From Bacteroidota bacterium (GTDB lineage: Bacteria > Bacteroidota > Bacteroidia > Bacteroidales > GCA-2748055), in NCBI GenBank assembly GCA_024244665.1, contig JAAEOI010000570.1:1-37563 (forward strand): a stretch of DNA of 37,563 nucleotides, in the 5' to 3' direction. Position 1 is the stretch's first letter. Each line of letters starts with the position of its first letter. Positions 1-7,982 of the stretch are shown piece by piece. The translations under genes were made by a program, and so were the position numbers. The notes beneath the pieces were generated by a model. It was given only the letters and a program-made list of their open reading frames with translations, was not told the origin of the DNA and did no database searches.

Positions 1-33
1 GTGTGTCCGGTAGAGGCAATCAGCCCTGAATAA
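1..33 (+). CDS. C-terminal end of a ferredoxin-like 4Fe-4S protein (partial)
   Basis: The first ten codons read VCPVEAISPE and then stop at TAA (31-33). A CPVEAI stretch near a C-terminus is typical of the last cysteine of a bacterial 4Fe-4S ferredoxin or a polyferredoxin domain, so this is probably the end of an electron-transfer protein lying to the left of the window. A rho-independent terminator follows about 20 bases later, which fits a real gene end. Only ten residues are visible, so the protein cannot be named further, and a chance match is possible. Confidence 0.5.
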   Translation: MCPVEAISPE

Positions 34-53
34 GGACTGTTTAACAACTATTT

Positions 54-83
54 AAAGGCTGCCCCCGGGCGGCCTTTTTTTTT
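54..83 (+). terminator. Rho-independent terminator
   Basis: A nine-base-pair stem (55-63 with 68-76, one G-U pair) closes a four-base loop and runs directly into nine T residues at 75-83. It ends the transcript of the ferredoxin-like gene and separates it from the ion channel. Confidence 0.85.
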
Positions 84-130
84 GTCCTTTCGAACAAAAC
101 AGGGTTTAGCCTCCTTTACCTGAAATGTTA

Positions 131-138
131 TAACTTTG
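131..138 (+). promoter_or_regulatory. Bacteroidota -7 box for the ion channel gene
   Basis: TAACTTTG matches the Bacteroidota -7 consensus TAnnTTTG exactly. No clear TTG -33 element lies 19-21 bases upstream. Transcription would begin at about 142-145, at or next to the candidate TTG (141) and GTG (147) start codons. The transcript would then be leaderless or nearly so, and GTG 147 would be the better start. Confidence 0.45.
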
Positions 139-140
139 AT

Positions 141-962
141 TTGAACGTGAAGCTAAGGAAGAAAATATTCGACGTCATTTTTGGCACTGATACCCCTGCC
201 GGGAAAAGATTCGACGTGATCCTGCTCACCATGATCATTACCAGTGTCACCGTAGTGATCCTGGAGAGTGTATCAACCATAAGGGACAGCTATCATGAAC
301 TGTTTTTAAACGTAGAGTGGGTATTCACCATCATTTTCACAATTGAATATCTGCTCCGGATATATTCATCACCCCGCCCCCTGAAGTACATCACAAGTTT
401 TTATGGTGTAGTCGACCTGTTGGCCATCCTTCCCACCTTTCTTGGTTTTCTGTTTGACCAGTCAACCTTCCTCCTGACCATAAGGGCCATGCGCTTACTG
501 AGGATGTTCAGGGTTTTCAAACTGGGACGTTACCTCAGGGAGGCTGCTGTCCTGGTAAAGGCCCTGCAACTGAGCATCCATAAGATCATTGTCTTCTTCG
601 GGGTTGTCATGACACTTGTTTTGATCCTGGGATCCATGCTCTACATGATTGAAGGTGAGGAGAACGGATTCACCTCCATACCCCAGAGTGTCTACTGGGC
701 TATTGTAACCATCACCACTGTCGGGTATGGAGATATAGCGCCAGCCACCGTACTGGGTAAAATTCTTGCCTCCATTGCCATGCTTACCGGTTACTCCATC
801 ATTGCGGTCCCCACCGGGATCATATCCGTTGAGATTGGGAAAGCAGTAATATCCAGCCGGAAAGAGAATCGCCGTATTTGCGTGGAATGCGGATGTAAGC
901 AGCATGATGAGGATGCAAAACACTGCAAGGTTTGCGGTAAACCATTGAAGGAATCTGTATGA
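141..962 (+). CDS. Voltage-gated potassium channel with C-terminal zinc ribbon
   Basis: This is a 273-residue inner-membrane channel of the six-segment Kv family. S1 lies near residues 24-44. The voltage sensor S4 near 113-130 has arginines at 115, 118, 121 and 124. The pore ends in the selectivity filter TVGYGD at about 193-198. A cytoplasmic tail (about 247-268) carries paired cysteines (CVECGC, then HCKVCG) that look like a small zinc ribbon. It should pass K+ on depolarisation. The start is unusual: TTG 141 or GTG 147 with no ATG nearby, and a -7 promoter box immediately upstream favours GTG. Its TGA overlaps by one base the ATG of a short broken ORF. Family assignment is secure; the physiological role is not shown by context. 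Confidence 0.9.
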   Translation: MNVKLRKKIFDVIFGTDTPAGKRFDVILLTMIITSVTVVILESVSTIRDSYHELFLNVEWVFTIIFTIEYLLRIYSSPRPLKYITSFYGVVDLLAILPTFLGFLFDQSTFLLTIRAMRLLRMFRVFKLGRYLREAAVLVKALQLSIHKIIVFFGVVMTLVLILGSMLYMIEGEENGFTSIPQSVYWAIVTITTVGYGDIAPATVLGKILASIAMLTGYSIIAVPTGIISVEIGKAVISSRKENRRICVECGCKQHDEDAKHCKVCGKPLKESV

Positions 963-1073
963 TGAAACCTGCCTTGATGGCAATCCTGGTCTTTCTGACA
1001 GCAAGCTTCCTGGAGGCTCAGGATGATCACTGATGTCGGGTTTGGAAGTATCCTTAACCAGGTGGAAGACTAG
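962..1073 (+). pseudogene. Remnant of a small secreted protein (signal peptide plus out-of-frame tail)
   Basis: An ATG at 962 overlaps the channel's stop codon, a usual translational-coupling geometry. It opens a 23-codon frame that looks like a complete signal peptide (MKPALMAILVFLTASFLEA) followed only by QDDH and TGA at 1031-1033. In another frame, from 1023, the reading continues as ITDVGFGSILNQVED and stops at TAG 1071-1073, overlapping the end of gldB on the other strand. The simplest reading is a secreted-protein gene whose middle was deleted with a frameshift, leaving its two ends. It could instead be a real 23-residue peptide, or chance. No family is recognisable. Confidence 0.4.
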
Positions 1074-2086
1074 GGATTGTACTTCGACAGGCGGAGCACC
1101 TCCTGGTAGTTCCGTTGCGACATAACCTGGCCCAGGGAGAGTTTCGGATTCCGGTCCACAAAGGCCCGGACAATCTGCAGCCCCTGCCAGACAGCGGCAC
1201 GTCCCGGGGACTCAATTGTGAAGAACTGCGTGTAAGGGGCATCATCGGTCAGCTTCCGCATATTCATCGGATCGGTGGAGAAGAGTAGCTTCTCCTCCAC
1301 CAGGAAGGTCCACATCTGCTTTTCGTTGTTCCTGCACCAAAGCATCTGCTCACCGGTAAAACCCATTTTGAACTGCTCCTCTACCAGGGGGTACATGGCA
1401 TCCACGAACCAGGCAAGCATTCCTTTATGGATCATCCGGTTCAGCACGTTGTCAAGCGAATCGTTATAGGGATAGATCTGTGTGGCCCAGGCCATCATTA
1501 CATCAAGGGGGATCCGCTCCGGCACCTTTTTTTCTGCAAGGTAACGCGGAGTACCCATCTGCTGGTAGTAGGGGCAATCGGCTCCAAGGTACTGATCCAA
1601 CCCCACTCCCACGAAACGGCCCACCGTGAAGAGCCCCAGGTTAAACCTGCTCACATAACCCACAACCCTCGGAAGGATTGAATCGGGATTGTGGTAGAGA
1701 TAGTGCCTGAAGCCACCTGAAAGCTCATTATTGATCTCATCCATATCATCAAATATCTCTCTCGTATACTCAAACACTTCCCGGTTGAGGGGATCATTGA
1801 TAAACATGGAGAGGTAGGAGGAGTAGCGCTTCGCTGAAGCGCTGCCGATATTGACGACATGTACATTAAACACATCGAAGAAATCCCCGTACTTTGAATA
1901 TATGACCCCGACAGTGCTATCAACCGAGTCGGAAGAGACCCCGAATAAGCTGATATCAAATCGTTCCACCTCAACATCTGCGTCAATTCCTGAAACATCC
2001 ACATCAAGGGAATTCCCTGCGCATCCGATGAACAAAAGGAAAAAACCGCACAGAAAAAGCAACATCCATTGAAAAGGTCTCATCAT
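1070..2086 (-). CDS. gldB: GldB-family gliding-motility-associated lipoprotein
   Basis: This is a 338-residue lipoprotein. The N-terminus is a hydrophobic signal peptide with lipobox FIGC, giving a lipidated cysteine at residue 22. The body has features I associate with GldB: a DQYLGADCPYY segment, a proline-rich turn, and IHKGMLAWFVDAMYP in the C-terminal half. In gliding Bacteroidota GldB is an envelope lipoprotein required for motility and linked to type IX secretion. Non-gliding relatives keep homologs, so motility is not implied. The start is ATG 2086 or the adjacent ATG 2083. The gene is divergent from the barrel protein and nadE. No gldC homolog is present beside it. Confidence 0.82.
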   Translation of the reverse strand: MMRPFQWMLLFLCGFFLLFIGCAGNSLDVDVSGIDADVEVERFDISLFGVSSDSVDSTVGVIYSKYGDFFDVFNVHVVNIGSASAKRYSSYLSMFINDPLNREVFEYTREIFDDMDEINNELSGGFRHYLYHNPDSILPRVVGYVSRFNLGLFTVGRFVGVGLDQYLGADCPYYQQMGTPRYLAEKKVPERIPLDVMMAWATQIYPYNDSLDNVLNRMIHKGMLAWFVDAMYPLVEEQFKMGFTGEQMLWCRNNEKQMWTFLVEEKLLFSTDPMNMRKLTDDAPYTQFFTIESPGRAAVWQGLQIVRAFVDRNPKLSLGQVMSQRNYQEVLRLSKYNP

Positions 2087-2100
2087 AATATGTAAATTTG
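2069..2100 (+). promoter_or_regulatory. Bacteroidota-type promoter for the barrel protein-nadE unit
   Basis: TTG at 2069-2071 is followed after 21 bases by TAAATTTG at 2093-2100, matching the TTG-N19-21-TAnnTTTG arrangement. Transcription would start near 2105. This rules out the upstream ATG at 2105 as a useful start and supports ATG 2132 for the following gene. The -33 part lies inside the first codons of gldB. Confidence 0.6.
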
Positions 2101-2117
2101 AAATATGATCTACTTTG

Positions 2118-2125
2118 CAAAATTA
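2118..2125 (-). promoter_or_regulatory. -7 box of the gldB promoter
   Basis: On the minus strand TAATTTTG matches TAnnTTTG and lies about 31 bases upstream of the gldB start, predicting transcription from near 2112. The -33 region is weak. It faces the plus-strand promoter at 2069-2100, so the two predicted starts overlap by a few bases and polymerases could not use both at once. Confidence 0.45.
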
Positions 2126-2131
2126 GAAAAT

Positions 2132-2800
2132 ATGCTTTGGTTTAACCGGATATTTTTAATCATTGCCCTTGTAATCTCATTCCAGGCAGTGAACGGACAG
2201 AGCAAAATACGCTTCAACGTGCATTTCGACCCCCAGTTTGCCTGGCTCAGTTCATCGGACCATGATAAGGTTAACCCGGACGGCTCAATCTTTCACATGC
2301 AGGCAGGTATCCAGATGGACTATTTCTTTCAGGAGAACTACGCATTTGTCCTCGGATTCGGTATTAACAACCTGGGGGGCAACTTACAATATTCAGACAC
2401 TACGTTTTACGAAAATGATAGTCAGCCGGTAGTCATTGAACCCGGTCAGAGTGTGAAGATGAACCTTCAGTACCTGGAGATACCCCTGGGACTAAAACTG
2501 AAAACCGAGGAGCTGGGATATGGCACCTTCTATCTACAGTTGGGATTCAATCCAATGTTCAACATCAATGCTCATATCTCAACAAAGGACGGAACTTTTG
2601 ACAAAGAGCTTATTAAAGACAGTGTCAAATCGTTCAGTCTGGGATACCACGTGGGAGCCGGAATCGAATACCGACTTGGGGGGAATACAGCGGCCATAGG
2701 AGGGATCAGATGGACCTCCGGTTTAACCAACATAACCGAACAGGACGGGGCAAATCTCTCACCAAATTCAATCTCCATTCACCTGGGAATTCTCTTCTGA
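2132..2800 (+). CDS. PorT-like outer-membrane beta-barrel protein
   Basis: From ATG 2132 this is a 222-residue protein. An upstream in-frame ATG at 2105 would add nine residues but falls on the predicted transcription start. The first 22 residues form a signal peptide ending at ...AVNGQ. The rest is alternating polar/aromatic strands, with internal patterns such as YLEIPLGLKLK and YHVGAGIEYRLGG and a terminal aromatic residue (GILF). These are typical of the PorT family of small outer-membrane barrels, one of which functions in type IX secretion. Neighbours are gldB (divergent) and nadE (six bases downstream, clearly cotranscribed). The barrel class is well supported. Identity with the T9SS PorT itself is not, because many paralogs share this fold. 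Confidence 0.65.
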   Translation: MLWFNRIFLIIALVISFQAVNGQSKIRFNVHFDPQFAWLSSSDHDKVNPDGSIFHMQAGIQMDYFFQENYAFVLGFGINNLGGNLQYSDTTFYENDSQPVVIEPGQSVKMNLQYLEIPLGLKLKTEELGYGTFYLQLGFNPMFNINAHISTKDGTFDKELIKDSVKSFSLGYHVGAGIEYRLGGNTAAIGGIRWTSGLTNITEQDGANLSPNSISIHLGILF

Positions 2801-2806
2801 CCACCC

Positions 2807-4468
2807 ATGAAAATTGCCATAGCACAACTCAACTACCTCATTGGGGATTTCGAAGGGAACCTTGCGAATATCATCAGTGCAGTGAACAGGGCCACTGATG
2901 AGGGAGCCGACCTGGTCCTCTTCTCCGAGCTCTCTATATGCGGCTATCCCCCCCTCGATTTGCTTGAACGAAAAGAATTCATTGCTAAAAGCAATCAATC
3001 GTTGCTGAAACTGGCTACATCCATCGATCCGAAAACAGGGGTTTTAATCGGGGCACCTGAATTCAATCCTGATAAAAGGGGGAAGCTCCTTTTTAACAGT
3101 GTCAGCTTCCTTCTTGGCGGTGAAATCAAGCAGATTTTCAGAAAAACGCTTCTACCCACCTACGATATCTTTGACGAATACAGGTATTTTGAGCCCAACC
3201 GGGAATTCAATATCCTTGAATATAGAGGTAAAAAACTGGCCATTACCATCTGTGAGGACCTCTGGGATGAGCAGCCTTTTGAGAGCGAATTCTCAAGGAG
3301 CCGGCTCTACAATACCAGTCCGCTTGATGAGCTGATGAAATTCGATCCGGATGCAATTATTAACCTGGCTGCATCCCCTTTCTCACATCGGAAAATGGGG
3401 GTGAAGCAATCTATTTTTACCGGGAAAGCAAAGCGTCATTCACTCCCTCTGATCTACTGTAACCAGGCAGGAGCCCAGACAGAGCTAATCTTTGAAGGTG
3501 GCTCAATGGCCATCAATGCAAAAGGTGAGGTAGCCCGGAGGCTCAGCTTCTTCAGGGAGGATTTTGAAGTGGTGGAACTGGAAGAGCTGGAAGTGTCAGA
3601 ACCTGACTCTGCCACAGGTGCGATTCCAGACCGCATGGAGATGGTTCATTTAGCCCTGGTCTGTGGTGTCAGGGACTATTTTGGAAAAATGGGTTTCCCT
3701 ACTGCAACCCTTGGTCTTTCCGGAGGTATCGATTCCGCAGTGACTCTGGTCCTGGCAGCGGAAGCACTCGGTCCCGAAAACCTCCATGTCCTGCTGCTCC
3801 CATCTCAATATTCCTCTGGCCACAGCGTGGATGATTCTGTAAAACTGACTGAGAACCTGGGAGTAGGATACGATATCATTCCCATCGAAAGCCTGTTTAA
3901 CCAGTTCAGGTCATCACTTCAGGACCTCTTCAGTGATCAGAAAGAGGATGTCACGGAAGAGAATATCCAGGCCAGGATCAGGGGAACTCTTTTAATGGCA
4001 CTATCCAACAAGTTTGGCAATATCCTGCTGAACACAAGCAACAAAAGTGAAACCGCTGTGGGGTACGGCACTCTATACGGGGACATGAGCGGCGGGCTTT
4101 CAGTTCTGGGGGATGTTTACAAGACCGATGTCTATACCCTGGCCTTACATCTGAACCTGAAAGAGGAGATCATCCCCGAGAATATTATTACAAAACCTCC
4201 CTCAGCCGAGCTCCGGCCCGACCAGAAGGATTCCGACTCTTTACCACCCTACGATTTACTGGACCATATCCTTGAATCATACATCGAAAAACAGCAGTCT
4301 CCGGAAAAAATGGCGCAATCAGGAATTGACAAAGAACTTATTTCCAGAATTATAAGAATGGTTGACCGGAATGAATATAAGCGCTATCAGACACCACCCA
4401 TTCTCAGGATCTCCTCCAAAGCATTCGGTGTCGGGAGACGTCTTCCCCTTGTTGCCAGATATGGGTAG
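2807..4468 (+). CDS. nadE: Glutamine-dependent NAD+ synthetase
   Basis: This 553-residue two-domain enzyme makes NAD+ from deamido-NAD+, ATP and glutamine in the cytoplasm. Residues 1 to about 260 are a nitrilase-type glutaminase with the Glu-Lys-Cys triad visible as E41 (FSELSICGYPP), K113 (RKTLLPTYD) and C149 (ITICEDLWDE). Residues from about 280 form the synthetase, with the PP-loop SGGIDS at 305-310, then YGTLYGDMSGG and PPSAELRPDQKDSDSLPPYD. Length and motif order are normal. It starts six bases after the barrel gene and shares its promoter. I recall gldB and nadE being neighbours in other Bacteroidota, so the cluster is probably conserved rather than accidental. Confidence 0.96.
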   Translation: MKIAIAQLNYLIGDFEGNLANIISAVNRATDEGADLVLFSELSICGYPPLDLLERKEFIAKSNQSLLKLATSIDPKTGVLIGAPEFNPDKRGKLLFNSVSFLLGGEIKQIFRKTLLPTYDIFDEYRYFEPNREFNILEYRGKKLAITICEDLWDEQPFESEFSRSRLYNTSPLDELMKFDPDAIINLAASPFSHRKMGVKQSIFTGKAKRHSLPLIYCNQAGAQTELIFEGGSMAINAKGEVARRLSFFREDFEVVELEELEVSEPDSATGAIPDRMEMVHLALVCGVRDYFGKMGFPTATLGLSGGIDSAVTLVLAAEALGPENLHVLLLPSQYSSGHSVDDSVKLTENLGVGYDIIPIESLFNQFRSSLQDLFSDQKEDVTEENIQARIRGTLLMALSNKFGNILLNTSNKSETAVGYGTLYGDMSGGLSVLGDVYKTDVYTLALHLNLKEEIIPENIITKPPSAELRPDQKDSDSLPPYDLLDHILESYIEKQQSPEKMAQSGIDKELISRIIRMVDRNEYKRYQTPPILRISSKAFGVGRRLPLVARYG

Positions 4469-4499
4469 GCTTTTAAGAGCGGGGATTGATATTTTTTTC

Positions 4500-4507
4500 T
4501 ACTTTTG
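4500..4507 (+). promoter_or_regulatory. -7 box upstream of the Crp/Fnr gene
   Basis: TACTTTTG matches TAnnTTTG exactly and lies 39 bases before the ATG at 4547, leaving a plausible 30-35 base leader. No good -33 TTG is seen at the standard distance. Confidence 0.5.
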
Positions 4508-4546
4508 ATGTTATTCAACATTATACGACAAAACAATTAAACGATA

Positions 4547-5248
4547 ATGCAGGAAAGGAACTACAATGCAGATGATTGTATAGACAATCCAAAATCTGTA
4601 TTTACGGTGCTTACTCCCAAAGAGAAGGAATTCCTGAAGCAAAATTACACCTGTGCCTTCTATAAAAAGGGGGAGATCATTTTCAAAGAGGGGGATAAAC
4701 CCATGGGATTGATGATCCTGGCGGAAGGAAAGGCGAAGATTTTTAAGGAGGGCGTCGGCGGAAGGGAACAGATCGTAAGAATGGCCAAACCGGTAGGTTT
4801 TATTGGGTACAGGGCCCTTTTTGCAGAAGAGAACCATACAGCCACTGCAGTGGCAATTGAAGATTGTGTCTCATGCATTGTTGACAAAGAGAGTGTTTAC
4901 CGGGTCATCCGGAGCAACGCCGAACTCAGCGTCAGCATCATTCAGTCGTTTGCTTCAGAACTGGGCTTTTCGCACGACAGGACCGTCACACTGACCCAGA
5001 AACACATTCGTGGCAGACTGGCAGAATCGCTCATTTTCCTGAAGAACACATACGGGTATGAGGATGACGGGCTTACCATCAAAATCTATCTCTCGCGCGA
5101 AGATGTGGCTAACCTGTCCAACATGACCACCTCTAACGCCATCCGGACACTCTCCACCTTTGCCCAGGAAGGGGTTATTTCCATTGACGGCCGAAAGATC
5201 CGGATCCTGGACCTGCACAAACTGGAACGCATCAGCGATCTGGGATAA
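4547..5248 (+). CDS. Crp/Fnr-family transcription regulator
   Basis: This 233-residue protein has an N-terminal cyclic-nucleotide-binding-type beta-roll (about residues 25-140, including YKKGEIIFKEGDKPMGLMIL and a linker rich in hydrophobics) and a C-terminal winged helix (about 160-225, with LSREDVANLSNMTTSNAIRT as the helix-turn-helix). It lacks the N-terminal cysteine cluster of oxygen-sensing FNR, so a different signal is expected. The beta-roll lacks an obvious cAMP arginine-serine pair, and the ligand is unknown. It is followed after three bases by an LpxL-like acyltransferase, so the two are cotranscribed and the regulator may control envelope or redox genes (inference). Confidence 0.9.
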   Translation: MQERNYNADDCIDNPKSVFTVLTPKEKEFLKQNYTCAFYKKGEIIFKEGDKPMGLMILAEGKAKIFKEGVGGREQIVRMAKPVGFIGYRALFAEENHTATAVAIEDCVSCIVDKESVYRVIRSNAELSVSIIQSFASELGFSHDRTVTLTQKHIRGRLAESLIFLKNTYGYEDDGLTIKIYLSREDVANLSNMTTSNAIRTLSTFAQEGVISIDGRKIRILDLHKLERISDLG

Positions 5249-5251
5249 GAG

Positions 5252-6127
5252 ATGACATTTCCGGAACGCATCCTGTATCTGCTCTCGGATCTCCTTTACC
5301 TGCTCATGTACCATGTGGCAGGGTACAGAAAAGAGGTGGTATTTGACAACCTTGGCAAAGCCTTCCCGGAGTATGATAATGCCGAAATCAGGCGAATTGC
5401 AAAAAAGTTTTATCGCCACCTGTGTGACCTGTTCCTGGAATCGGCAGTTTCCCATTTCTATTCGGAGTCAAAAGCACTTAAAAAGATCACCTACATTAAC
5501 CCGGAGCTGCTGAATGAGCTGCACGGTACCGGCAAGCAGGTCATGGCAGTCCTGGGGCATTATGGTAACTGGGAGTATCTCTCCACCCTGGGACTGGCGA
5601 TTGACTATCCCGTAGTGGCCATATACAAACCCTTGAGAAATAAGCATTTCGACAGAATTGCACAGCGAAATCGAAATTCTTTCGGGGTGATTACCGTACC
5701 CATGGATAAAATTGCAAGGCAGCTGATCGATTATAAACGCCGGAAAGAACCGGTTCTTACACTCTTCCTGGCTGATCAACGGCCCCAGTTTAATCAGATC
5801 CAGTACTGGACCAAATTCCTTGGGCTGGATACACCCCTCTACCTGGGTACGGAAAAACTTGCCAGGAAACTGGATGCAGCGGTAGTATTTATCAAGATCA
5901 GGAAAAAGTCCAGGGGAAGGTATGAGGTGGAGTTTGAGTTGATCTGCGAAGAGCCCGGGAAACTTGAGCCTTACGCCATCACAGAATCCCACGTAAGGAT
6001 TCTGGAGAACCTTATCAGGGAGGATCCGGCATACTGGCTGTGGTCACATAAACGCTGGAAGCATTCCTATGAAAGATTTATAGCCGAGAAAGGGGACTAT
6101 GGTCACGGACCGGAAAACTTAAAATGA
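5252..6127 (+). CDS. LpxL/HtrB-type lipid A acyltransferase family protein
   Basis: This 291-residue protein belongs to the lysophospholipid/lipid A late acyltransferase family. A hydrophobic N-terminus (residues 5-24) anchors it to the inner membrane. The catalytic H-x4-E motif is in LGHYGNWEYL with H103 and E108. Downstream, LFLADQRPQ (about 173-181) and the C-terminal WLWSHKRWKH match conserved family blocks. It probably adds a secondary acyl chain to lipid A, or to a related lipid such as an aminolipid, which cannot be told apart from the sequence. It begins three bases after the Crp/Fnr gene, and its last nine bases overlap the end of the convergent glycosyltransferase gene. Confidence 0.88.
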   Translation: MTFPERILYLLSDLLYLLMYHVAGYRKEVVFDNLGKAFPEYDNAEIRRIAKKFYRHLCDLFLESAVSHFYSESKALKKITYINPELLNELHGTGKQVMAVLGHYGNWEYLSTLGLAIDYPVVAIYKPLRNKHFDRIAQRNRNSFGVITVPMDKIARQLIDYKRRKEPVLTLFLADQRPQFNQIQYWTKFLGLDTPLYLGTEKLARKLDAAVVFIKIRKKSRGRYEVEFELICEEPGKLEPYAITESHVRILENLIREDPAYWLWSHKRWKHSYERFIAEKGDYGHGPENLK

Positions 6128-7981
6128 TTCGGAATGTGTGAGTAGCTCTTTTATCTCCTCCCTTATCTTCTCAAAGGAAAAGGTCTCCTCAATAAGTTTC
6201 CTTCCTTTCTGGCCCATCTGTTCCATCCGTGTAGCATCTGAAACGATATCCAGAATCCGGTCTGCCATCTCCCTCACGTTGTTCTGTTCAGTAATGTAGC
6301 CGTTAACTCCATTCTGTATAATTTCACCAGAGGACTTAATATCGAAGGAAACTACCGGCTTTCTGCTGGCCATGGCTTCAGGAATCACATTACTGAATCC
6401 CTCGTACTTAGATGTTAAAAGAAAAATATCGATGGAATTAAAGAAGGCTGGCATGTTCTCTACAAAGCCAAGGAATTCAACTTGATCTTCAACCCCCAGA
6501 CTCTCTGCTTTTCTTCTCAGATGGCCAAGCAGTTTCCCCTCACCTGCAATCAGCATCTTAAATTCATACTTGCTTTCACCTAATTGTTTTAAGAGCTCCA
6601 TCAAAGAGTCGTGCCCCTTCTCTTTTGAAAGCCTGCCTGCACAACCCAGAACGATTTCACCTTCAGAGGCTTCGTAGGCCTTTGGCACTCCGGGATGATA
6701 CTTCTCCAGCTGAACTCCGTTGTAAATAATAGATATCTTGCTGTCAGGAACCAGATTGCTGTTCTTTGTAAGAATGGTTCTTTTAACTTCCAGGGAATTG
6801 GCAATAATCCGGGTAATAACTTTCCTGAACATGAAGCGGTTCATGGTATTGTCCCTGATGGCAATAGCACTTCCCCGCCGATAAATAATCTCCTGAACTC
6901 CGGCCAGCTTTCCTGCAATGCCGGCCACCTTCATATCCCTGGAAAGATTGGTTACCAGGCACCTGACTTTCTCTCGCCTGAAAATCCTTATAAGTTTCCA
7001 TATCTTCACCGGATTCAGAAAACTGAGGTTGGATATCCGGATTCCATAGCTTGAAATGCCTGAGGCGTCGAGCCTTTTGGATAGGGGGCTCCCGGGTGAA
7101 GAGATCAACAGCACCTCTTTTTGCTGAGCCTTCAGGTAAATGGCCACATCAAAGTGCCATTTCTCACCACCACCCCATGAATCAATGCTGTTAAAAAAAC
7201 AGATGGCCTGCTTCCTGCTCCTCTTTTCATCCTTGTATATATTCCTGAGTTTAATGTACTTAAGGAAAACCTCATGAGCCGAATTGATGCTGACAATGAA
7301 TCCGTAATAGCCATCCAGGAATCCCAGCCTAAGCAGGAAATCCTTGATAAATCGCCACATAGGGTGTATGACGATGCTGTAGATATACACACGCTTCCCC
7401 CGGTTGAAATAGGAGCGTGACATGATGGTGGAGAAGGTATTGATCTGCTCAACATGCTCCGAAACCGAATAGTAAGAGTAGTGAAGGATATCCCCGGAAA
7501 GAAACTGCCGTGTGCTCCCTTTTGTGAGCAAAAACCTGTCGTGTGGATTGAACCCGCCCCACTGCCCTTTCCTGGAGTCCCACAGACGCAGTTTCCGGGC
7601 GGGATACCAACTGGTATGCCTGATCCATTTACCACAATAATTTGTGAGCCGATTGAAATAATAACCGTCAAGGGTCCAGTTCTTCTTTACCTTAAGAATG
7701 GACATCCGAAGCTTGTCTGAAAGTGCCTCATCAGCATCCAGGGATAGGATATAGGGTGAAGAAGCCTGCAGGATAGCCCAGTTCTTCTGTTCGATATGCC
7801 CGAAGAAGCGATGCTGGATAAACCTCGCATTAAATGACTTACATATCTCTTCGGTGCTGTCGGTTGAATAGCTGTCCACCACCACGATCTCATCAGCCAC
7901 ACCCACGAGTGACTCAAGGCACCGTTTGATGTTCCGCTCCTCATTAAAGGTGATAATAACCGCTGAAATCCTGACTTCCAT
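6119..7981 (-). CDS. Two-domain glycosyltransferase (GT2 plus GT4 fusion)
   Basis: From ATG 7981 this is a 620-residue protein; the frame stays open further upstream but would run into murF-alr. Residues 1 to about 250 are a GT2 enzyme resembling the LPS core transferase WaaE/KdtX: VIITFNEERNIKRCLESL, VVVDSYSTDSTEE, and the metal/sugar site DADE at 82-85. Residues from about 259 to 620 form a GT-B fold GT4 enzyme: a GGGEKWH start, GCAGRLSKEKGHDSL for the donor site, then KYEGFSNVIPEAMASRKPVV. No transmembrane helix is obvious. The two halves are normally separate proteins of about 250 and 360 residues; here they are joined by a short charged linker (DEKRSRKQ). It is the last gene of the tdk-murF/alr operon, one base after the previous stop, and probably adds two consecutive sugars to LPS or another surface glycan (inference). 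Confidence 0.85.
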   Translation of the reverse strand: MEVRISAVIITFNEERNIKRCLESLVGVADEIVVVDSYSTDSTEEICKSFNARFIQHRFFGHIEQKNWAILQASSPYILSLDADEALSDKLRMSILKVKKNWTLDGYYFNRLTNYCGKWIRHTSWYPARKLRLWDSRKGQWGGFNPHDRFLLTKGSTRQFLSGDILHYSYYSVSEHVEQINTFSTIMSRSYFNRGKRVYIYSIVIHPMWRFIKDFLLRLGFLDGYYGFIVSINSAHEVFLKYIKLRNIYKDEKRSRKQAICFFNSIDSWGGGEKWHFDVAIYLKAQQKEVLLISSPGSPLSKRLDASGISSYGIRISNLSFLNPVKIWKLIRIFRREKVRCLVTNLSRDMKVAGIAGKLAGVQEIIYRRGSAIAIRDNTMNRFMFRKVITRIIANSLEVKRTILTKNSNLVPDSKISIIYNGVQLEKYHPGVPKAYEASEGEIVLGCAGRLSKEKGHDSLMELLKQLGESKYEFKMLIAGEGKLLGHLRRKAESLGVEDQVEFLGFVENMPAFFNSIDIFLLTSKYEGFSNVIPEAMASRKPVVSFDIKSSGEIIQNGVNGYITEQNNVREMADRILDIVSDATRMEQMGQKGRKLIEETFSFEKIREEIKELLTHSESF

Positions 7982-7982
7982 A

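Noticed and set aside
495..1004. 169-codon minus-strand frame across the potassium channel gene
   Set aside because: The channel has clear family motifs on the plus strand; the antisense product is low in recognisable structure.
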